Position numbers and translations under genes: made by a program
DNA from: Halovivax asiaticus JCM 14624
Lineage (GTDB): Archaea > Halobacteriota > Halobacteria > Halobacteriales > Natrialbaceae
Reading direction: 5' to 3'
Assembly (NCBI RefSeq): GCF_000337515.1
Contig: NZ_AOIQ01000011.1
Location: 21,618-85,617 of the forward strand
DNA length: 64,000 bases
The notes under the pieces: generated by a model
What the model saw: the letters and a program-made list of their open reading frames with translations, nothing else
Database searches by the model: none
Told to the model about the DNA's origin: nothing
Part shown: positions 58,870 through 64,000 of the stretch, piece after piece
How the letters are laid out: every line of letters begins with the position of its first letter
How positions within the stretch are numbered: position 1 is the stretch's first letter

Positions 58870-60471
58870 ATGATCAATAGTCGGAGTCGTGATCGAACTG
58901 TGACTGACACGGCGACCGACGGCGGGAGTAGCGCAGTACCCGACGAACTCTCCGACTCGATCGGGGGCGAGGAGATCGAGTTCTACGGCGGTCGTGGGAT
59001 GAGCGCGGTGCCGATCCTCTTTTTCATCCTGTGGGCAATCTTCCAGACCGCGTTCTTACGGATTTCGAGCGAGCGTGGGCTCGTCCTGGGCATCCTCGTC
59101 GGCCTGATCGTCGGGATGTTCTTCGTGAAGGGGTCCTGGCGAGGGTACGCGAGCACGATCTTCGAGGGGATGACCCAACCAGTCGCGGTGACGGCGATCG
59201 TCGCCTGGATCTGGGCGGGCATGTTCGCGGAGACGCTCCAAGAAGGGCAGTTCGTCGGGGGACTGATCTGGTTCGCCGACGTGACGGGCGTGACGGGTCC
59301 GCTCGTCCCGGCGATCACGTTCGTCCTCGCCGCGTTGCTCGCGACCGGCATCGGGACGGGCTACGGGACGACGATCGCGTTCGTCACCCTGTTCTTCCCG
59401 GCGGGGCTCGTCCTCGGCGCGAACCCCGTCTTGCTGTTCGGCGCGATCCTCTCGGGCGCCATCTTCGGCGACAACCTCGCACCCGTAAGCGACACGACAA
59501 TCGTCAGCGCCGTCACGCAGGATTCGGACATCGGCGGCGTCGTCGCCTCGCGGTTCAAGTACGCGATCGTCGCCGCGGTTGTCGCCATTATCGGATACAT
59601 CGTCGCAGGGTCAGTAATGGCGGGTGCGGACATCGCCGCCGACGCCAGCGCTATTCTGAGTGATGAGAGCAATCCGGCCGGGTTAGTTCACCTGCTCTCG
59701 ATGGGCGTGGTGATCGTCACGGCCGTCTCCGGCCGACACATCGTCGAGGCGATCTCGTGGGGGATCGTCGTCGCTGTCGTCGCAAACCTCGCCCTCGGCC
59801 TGGCGTCCGCGGGCAAGATGCTCACCTTCCTGGCACCGAACACGGCGCCCGGAGCGGGGCTTCTGGAACCATTCCCGATCGTCGAGACCTTCGAACCCGG
59901 ACCCGACGCGAGCGCCGCAGTAACCGGCAGCCTCGTCGAGGGCGCCGCCGGCTTCTTCACGCTCTCGATCCTGGTCCTGTTCATCATCGCCGCGGCCCAG
60001 ATCATGATCCGGGGCGGCGCATTCCAGGCCGTCCTCGACTGGTCGCTCGACAGCCTCGCGACAAACGTCCGCAACGCCGAGTTGACGATGGTGGGTTCGG
60101 CCGCGCTGATCAACGCCACGATCACGATCAACACGGCCGCCGAGGTCGCGATCGGCCCCTACATCTCGAAGGTCGGCGAACGGTTCAACATCAACGGCTA
60201 CCGACGTGCGAATATCCTAGACGCACAGACGTCCGCACTGGGCTACATCTTCCCGTGGTCCGGCGGCGTCTTGGTCGGCTTTACGACCATGCAGGATCTC
60301 CCGGACGAGTTCGGGTTCTTCACCGACGCGATGGTCGTCAACCCGATCGACGTCGTCCCGTTCGTCTTCCACGGCTGGCTGCTGGTGACAGTGTTCGTCC
60401 TCGCAGCGATCACCGGCTTCGGCCGCGAGTACACCATCGACCGCGAATCCGAGGAGGTGGCCCGCGTATGA
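58870..60471 (+). CDS. nhaC: NhaC-family Na+/H+ antiporter
   Basis: 533 residues, about twelve membrane helices starting ILFFILWAIFQTAFLRI. Family motifs: GTGYGTTIAFVTLFFPAGLVLGANPVLLFGAILSGAIFGDNLAPVSDTTIVSA (Asp and Ser/Thr in the ion path) and INATITINTAAEVAIGPYISKVGE. It exchanges Na+ for H+, the core ion task of a halophile. ATG 58870 is used; a GTG at 58900 also fits if transcription starts from CATATATG. It overlaps the small downstream gene by 4 nt (ATGA). Confidence 0.9.
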   Translation: MINSRSRDRTVTDTATDGGSSAVPDELSDSIGGEEIEFYGGRGMSAVPILFFILWAIFQTAFLRISSERGLVLGILVGLIVGMFFVKGSWRGYASTIFEGMTQPVAVTAIVAWIWAGMFAETLQEGQFVGGLIWFADVTGVTGPLVPAITFVLAALLATGIGTGYGTTIAFVTLFFPAGLVLGANPVLLFGAILSGAIFGDNLAPVSDTTIVSAVTQDSDIGGVVASRFKYAIVAAVVAIIGYIVAGSVMAGADIAADASAILSDESNPAGLVHLLSMGVVIVTAVSGRHIVEAISWGIVVAVVANLALGLASAGKMLTFLAPNTAPGAGLLEPFPIVETFEPGPDASAAVTGSLVEGAAGFFTLSILVLFIIAAAQIMIRGGAFQAVLDWSLDSLATNVRNAELTMVGSAALINATITINTAAEVAIGPYISKVGERFNINGYRRANILDAQTSALGYIFPWSGGVLVGFTTMQDLPDEFGFFTDAMVVNPIDVVPFVFHGWLLVTVFVLAAITGFGREYTIDRESEEVARV

Positions 60472-60821
60472 GCCTCTTCGACGCCTTCCGCACCGGCTGG
60501 ACGTTCAGAACGTCGACGCCCTCGCTCACGGTCGGCGACGAGGTGGGCGTCTTCATCCACCGACACCAAGAACACGCCGGTGACGGTGACGGCGCCGCGA
60601 CCGCCACAGCCGATGCGACCGAAACGGATGCCGAGGACGGGTCGTCGTCCCAGGGTGTCGGTGTCGCCAGCATCGGAGATACCCAGCTGTACGTCGACGG
60701 GACCGGTCCCGAACACGTCGACAAACGCGTCCGCGTGCGAATCACCGAGTTCGACGAGTCGACCGCGACCGGCCGCGGCGAATTCGTCGCCGTCGTCGGC
60801 GAGAGCTCCTACGCCGGGTGA
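60468..60821 (+). CDS. Small TRAM/OB-like protein coupled to nhaC (DUF7513-like)
   Basis: 117 residues from ATG 60468, overlapping the nhaC stop. PSLTVGDEVGVFIHRHQEHAGDG, then an acidic Ala/Thr-rich linker, then VGVASIGDTQLYVDGTGPEHVDKRVRVRITEFDESTATGRGEFV resembles a TRAM/OB fold (V.VRITEFDE...G.GE). The tight coupling suggests a joint role with the antiporter, but none is known. The DUF number is from memory. Confidence 0.7.
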   Translation: MSLFDAFRTGWTFRTSTPSLTVGDEVGVFIHRHQEHAGDGDGAATATADATETDAEDGSSSQGVGVASIGDTQLYVDGTGPEHVDKRVRVRITEFDESTATGRGEFVAVVGESSYAG

Positions 60822-60837
60822 TTCGGGAGCGGCGGGA

Positions 60838-62118
60838 TCACTCGACGGTGAGCCCGTCCACAGGTCGGTCGAACACGGCGAGGATCAGTTCTGGTTCCCT
60901 GACTCGTGGAAGCCGGACCGTCCGGTCGGGCAGGTCGACGACCACCGTGGTCGTTCCGAGTCGCCCGTCGACCCAATCTCGTTCGACGCGGACGTCGCTC
61001 TCGTCCCACGCTTCGATGCGCCACAACGGCGACCCGAACAAGCCGTCGTACGCCAGGATCGAGTCGCCATCGATACGGTACTCGACACCCCAGTACCGGA
61101 GCCAGTAGTCGAGGTGGAGCAGAAGTATCGAAAGTAAAACGGCCAGCACGAGCAAGCCGACGACGACTCCCCAGGCGCCGGCAAGGGCGAACAGGAACGC
61201 AAAGAGAGCTATAAACATACCGGGCGTCCACGCGCTGGGTAATCGAACCCAGTGGGCACGCGTCGCGACCAGTCGACCGCCGAGAGGTGGTCGAATTCGT
61301 CGGTCCGCCTCCGGGAAACCGTCTCCGTGCGCTACCGTCGGTGATTCCGTCGACGTTTCGACATCGATACCGAACGAGTCGGCGAGCGAGTCCCCGAAGC
61401 CCGCAAACCGATCGCGGTAGATGCCGACGAGGTCGGCGCCAAGCTTAGCAACCACGAGACAGCCGACGAGTAATCCACCGGCGATCGACGGGTCGGCCGC
61501 GGAGAGCGGTTCGTCGTGTGCGACCGACGGATCGACGATGCCGGCGATGAGCCCCGACGTCAGTCCCACGAAGAACAGCACACAGCACCGCCAAAAGACG
61601 GGCCGAACCGCCGTCTGGGCGCTGGACTCGTGATAGCCCCCACGGTGGAAATACTCGATCACCGTGCGGCCACCTTCGATGCAGAAGAACGCCAGGGTAG
61701 CGTACGTCGCCACCTCGACGACGGCCGGTTCGAGTGCGCGCTCTCCGACGAACCCAAGTGAGAAGAGTCCCGCCACGAACCAGAGCACACAGAGCATCGG
61801 CGTGATGACGACGAGAACCGGCAGTGAGGAGAGCTGTATTCGGACGTCAGTCCGCGGCAGGGGGATGGCGGCGGATCGATCCGCGAGCACCCCGATCAAC
61901 AGCGCCTCCCGGTTGAACTCGGACGGGCGCCCGGCGAAGAGCGCCCGGACGACGGCCCAGAACCCGACGACGGCGAGTTCGAACCAGTAGACGGTGACGA
62001 GCGTCGCCGCCCGCCAGCCGAACGCCAGGATCCCGAGAAGCGGGATGAGGTTCGTGACGACCGCGGCGTACACCTCGGCGCGGCGACCGTCGTCTCCAAC
62101 CCAGTGGACGACGTGCAT
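60838..62118 (-). CDS. DUF6498-type membrane protein with C-terminal PH-like domain
   Basis: 426 residues. About eight membrane helices begin VVTNLIPLLGILAFGWRAATLVTVYWFELAVVGFWAVVRALF, the DUF6498 signature (YWxE). The last ~140 residues start after FIALFAFLFALAGAWGVVVGLLVL and form a PH-like cap (YRIDGDSILAYDGLFGSPLWRIEAWDESDVRVERDWVDGRLGTTTVVVDLPDRTVRLPRV). Start ATG 62118 lies 27 nt after TTTATTAA (62140-62147). Function unknown; perhaps lipid or envelope-related. Confidence 0.75.
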   Translation of the reverse strand: MHVVHWVGDDGRRAEVYAAVVTNLIPLLGILAFGWRAATLVTVYWFELAVVGFWAVVRALFAGRPSEFNREALLIGVLADRSAAIPLPRTDVRIQLSSLPVLVVITPMLCVLWFVAGLFSLGFVGERALEPAVVEVATYATLAFFCIEGGRTVIEYFHRGGYHESSAQTAVRPVFWRCCVLFFVGLTSGLIAGIVDPSVAHDEPLSAADPSIAGGLLVGCLVVAKLGADLVGIYRDRFAGFGDSLADSFGIDVETSTESPTVAHGDGFPEADRRIRPPLGGRLVATRAHWVRLPSAWTPGMFIALFAFLFALAGAWGVVVGLLVLAVLLSILLLHLDYWLRYWGVEYRIDGDSILAYDGLFGSPLWRIEAWDESDVRVERDWVDGRLGTTTVVVDLPDRTVRLPRVREPELILAVFDRPVDGLTVE

Positions 62119-62245
62119 TCGTCTCGTTCGTTCCCCTCCCGTTAATAAACAGTTGCCATTTGGCTGACTGAACAGTGAGGAGGAGGCACCCCGGCAGTCG
62201 AGAAACCAAGAGCCGGCGTACAGACGCGGACTGTTCGATCGAAAC

Positions 62246-62473
62246 TTACTGGGTCATCTCGTCCCAGTCCGGGACCAGTTCGCTATTCGCACCCGCAACC
62301 GAGATGGCATAGATCATGATCGGCATGACGAGCCCGACCACAACGAGAAACACGACGTCGACCTCGCCGCTCCGTTCGCGAAAGAGACCGACGTACTGGA
62401 GCACCGCCAGCGTTCCCAGGGAGACGAGTATCAATTTCGCGTACGCCGTCGGGTCGGGTGTTGGAAATCTCAT
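62246..62473 (-). CDS. Small membrane protein
   Basis: 75 residues from ATG 62473. Two helices (AYAKLILVSLGTLAVLQYVGLF and VDVVFLVVVGLVMPIMIYAISVAG) and a short acidic end (SELVPDWDEMTQ). ATG 62473 is 27 nt after GTATAGATG on the minus strand, which favours it over an earlier ATG. Unknown function. Confidence 0.65.
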   Translation of the reverse strand: MRFPTPDPTAYAKLILVSLGTLAVLQYVGLFRERSGEVDVVFLVVVGLVMPIMIYAISVAGANSELVPDWDEMTQ

Positions 62474-62524
62474 GTGTCGCGTGGGCAACGGCATCTATAC
62501 GTTCACGCGACGTGAAGCGTCCGG

Positions 62525-63637
62525 TTACAACCCAGCGACGTCTTCGATCGCGTCCGTGAGCGCCCGGATGCTCTCGACGTCGTGTTCGCCCATGTGGCCG
62601 ATCCGGAACGTCTGCTCGCCGAGTTGCGACCCATAGCCGTTCGCAAAGACCATGTCGTACTCGTCGCTAACGGTCCCGATCGTCTCGGCGACGTCGATTC
62701 CCTGTGTGTTCTCGATACAGGCCACCGTCTGGGACTCGTAGCCGTCCTCGGGGAACAGTGCGAAGTGCTCGCGGGCCCACTCGCGGGTGTATTCAGCCAT
62801 CTCGTGGTGGCGCTGGTCGCGGCCGTCGTGCCCTTCGTCGAGCATGTGCTTCATCTGTGTGCGATAGGCGAGCATGATCGGGATGGCCGGCGTCGAGTGG
62901 GTCTGGCCCTTGCGGTCGTAGTAGTCGATCGTGCGCTGGAAGCCGCCGTACCACGCGGCCGAGTCCGATTCGACCTCGCGTTCGTAGGCCTCGTCGCTGA
63001 CGACACAGACGGCGAGGCCGGGCGGCATGGCGAAGGCCTTCTGGACGGAGGTGAAGATGACGTCGATCCCGTGGGCGTCGATGTCGACGGTGTCGCCGCC
63101 CAGCGAGGAGACGGCGTCGACGACGAAGTACGTGTCCGGGTACTCGGACACGACGTCGCCGATCGCCTCCACCGGATTCCTGACCCCGGTCGAACTCTCG
63201 TTCATCACGCAGGTGACGACATCGTAGTCGGTGTCACTCCCCTCGAGTCGGTCGCGAACGTCCTCGGGCTTGACCGCCTTGCCCCACTCGTATTCGAGGG
63301 TGTCGACCGATTTGCCGAGACGCTCGGCGACGTTCGCCTGTCGCTCCGAGAAACTCCCGCAGGTCGTACAGAGGACGTGTTCGTCGGCGAGGTTCTGGAT
63401 CGCACTCTCCATGAACGCCGTCCCGGACCCGGAGAGGACGATCACGTCGTGGTCGGTGTCGAGGAACGTTTTCGTGTCCTCGACGATCGTCGTATAGAGG
63501 TCCGTCATGCGATCCATGCGGTGGCCGAACATCGGTTCGCACATCGACTCGACGACGTCCTCGCGGACCTCGGTCGGACCGGGAATGTACAGCGTCTTCT
63601 CGGGATAGTCGGCTCGGTATTCGCGTGTTTCGGTCAC
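62525..63637 (-). CDS. Class V aminotransferase (serine-pyruvate/alanine-glyoxylate type)
   Basis: 370 residues from GTG 63637 (MTETREYRADYPEKTLYIPGPTEV); an open frame upstream to 63838 has no halophile character. PLP sites: GHRMDRMTDLY, LSGSGTAFMESAIQNL, VTCVMNESSTGVRNPVEAIG, FVVDAVSSLGGDTVDIDAHGIDVIFTSVQKAFAMPPGLAVCVVS, with the Schiff-base Lys in SVQKAF. It transfers amino groups between small amino and keto acids; the substrate is not clear. It stands alone, with a 51-nt gap to the small membrane protein. Confidence 0.9.
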   Translation of the reverse strand: MTETREYRADYPEKTLYIPGPTEVREDVVESMCEPMFGHRMDRMTDLYTTIVEDTKTFLDTDHDVIVLSGSGTAFMESAIQNLADEHVLCTTCGSFSERQANVAERLGKSVDTLEYEWGKAVKPEDVRDRLEGSDTDYDVVTCVMNESSTGVRNPVEAIGDVVSEYPDTYFVVDAVSSLGGDTVDIDAHGIDVIFTSVQKAFAMPPGLAVCVVSDEAYEREVESDSAAWYGGFQRTIDYYDRKGQTHSTPAIPIMLAYRTQMKHMLDEGHDGRDQRHHEMAEYTREWAREHFALFPEDGYESQTVACIENTQGIDVAETIGTVSDEYDMVFANGYGSQLGEQTFRIGHMGEHDVESIRALTDAIEDVAGL

Positions 63638-63950
63638 GGTATCACTGACGTAGCCCCAACTGTGTGGGGAACAGGTATGATCCTTGTGGAAATTTCGAAC
63701 ACGGTGGGATGCACAGCGAGGAATCAGGCGGATCGAGTGGCCGCCGTGGTTCCCCGGTCGAACCGACAGTAGAACGGCCCAATCTGTCGATACGAGAGCT
63801 AAAATCGGGCAGGTGACGGATCGTCGAATCCAACGCAAGCCGGTCTGGCAGGATACCTAGTGGTGTGCCTCTCGGATGAAAATGGGGCGTCGATGAAGTT
63901 CTTGCAGCGTCGTGTGGGACTGTCCGCGGGGTTTGAATCGTCCGGTCGCC
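63638..63950. other. Intergenic region between aminotransferase and blue-copper gene
   Basis: 313 nt on the left side of a minus-strand gene end. I see no gene or clear repeat. The aminotransferase promoter should lie in the first ~40 nt, but no good TATA is visible there. Confidence 0.35.
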
Positions 63951-64000
63951 TTACTGCACTTCGATGGTGCCTTCCATGTTCGGATGCGGCATACATCGGT
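63951..64000 (-). CDS. C-terminus of a blue-copper (halocyanin/plastocyanin-like) protein, cut off by window edge
   Basis: The minus strand ends a gene with RCMPHPNMEGTIEVQ and TAA at 63951-63953. C-x2-H-x3-M with the following G-T-I-E-V strand is the end of a type 1 copper loop as in halocyanins, plastocyanins and related cupredoxins. The rest of the protein is outside the window. Likely a membrane-attached electron carrier. Confidence 0.65.
   Translation of the reverse strand, partial: RCMPHPNMEGTIEVQ

Noticed and set aside
62525..63838. A longer aminotransferase start at 63838
   Set aside because: The added 67 residues are not acidic and match no family start; GTG 63637 gives the normal N-terminus.
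1..64000. CRISPR arrays, intact insertion sequences, rRNA genes
   Set aside because: No regularly spaced repeats, transposase motifs or rRNA sequence seen on either strand.

Overview
The window looks like the chromosome or a large replicon of a haloarchaeon (class Halobacteria). The DNA is GC-rich with a strong GC third-position bias, and the proteins are very acidic. Many start codons sit directly at the expected transcription start, about 27 nt after a TATA element (leaderless mRNAs). Archaeal information genes are present: TBP, aIF-1A, an RFC-type clamp loader, RNase Z and Trm-G10. There are Tat lipoproteins and a complete haloarchaeal-style cobalamin locus. I cannot name the genus from sequence alone.

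Layout. 1-4.0 kb: a cut-off DUF1616 membrane protein, a FemAB/GNAT-like transferase and a type I phosphodiesterase, a set often seen near surface-glycan genes. 4.1-11.6 kb: an iron(siderophore)-uptake locus on the minus strand with three tandem paralogous binding lipoproteins, an ATPase, a FecCD permease, a thioredoxin-reductase-like flavoprotein and a decayed fourth binding protein. Both transcription units start behind paired palindromic TTTAGG-N4-CCTAAA operators of DtxR/IdeR type. 12-16.7 kb: an exported protein, an odd P1B ATPase that has lost its metal-binding cysteines, and an enoyl-CoA hydratase. 16.8-41.9 kb: cobalamin synthesis in several units: cbiA; cobN-cbiC-cbiE; chlID; an eleven-gene operon cbiT-cbiL-cbiF-cbiG-cbiH2-cbiH1-ferredoxin-LAGLIDADG-like-cbiX-DUF3209-PQQ-propeller; and cbtB-cbtA-cobA. 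Two ~700-residue paralogs of unknown function (28.3-30.4 and 42.1-44.2 kb), each with what looks like a catalytically dead CHAT domain, bracket the main cbi block as direct repeats. 44.6-45.2 kb: a candidate structured RNA and tRNA-Thr. 45.3-63.6 kb: mainly housekeeping genes (NAD synthase, tRNA-Gly with a duplicated 3' end, TBP, Trm-G10, thioesterase, RFC subunit, RNase Z, DUF460, aIF-1A, NhaC antiporter, aminotransferase). The window ends in the last residues of a blue-copper protein.

How the parts work together. CbtA/CbtB import cobalt and CobA makes precorrin-2 (the dehydrogenase to factor II is not in this window). CbiX and/or CobN-ChlID insert cobalt, and CbiL/H/G/F/E/T/C/A take the ring to cobyrinate diamide. 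No cbiD or cbiJ is visible, so the conserved but unexplained operon members (second CbiH, ferredoxin, LAGLIDADG-fold protein, DUF3209, propeller) are candidates to fill or support those steps. The most unusual items are the pseudo-CHAT pair with a gene-converted tract, the cysteine-less P1B ATPase, the domesticated LAGLIDADG protein, a run of six triloop palindromes after aIF-1A, and a branched RNA-like element near 44.7 kb.
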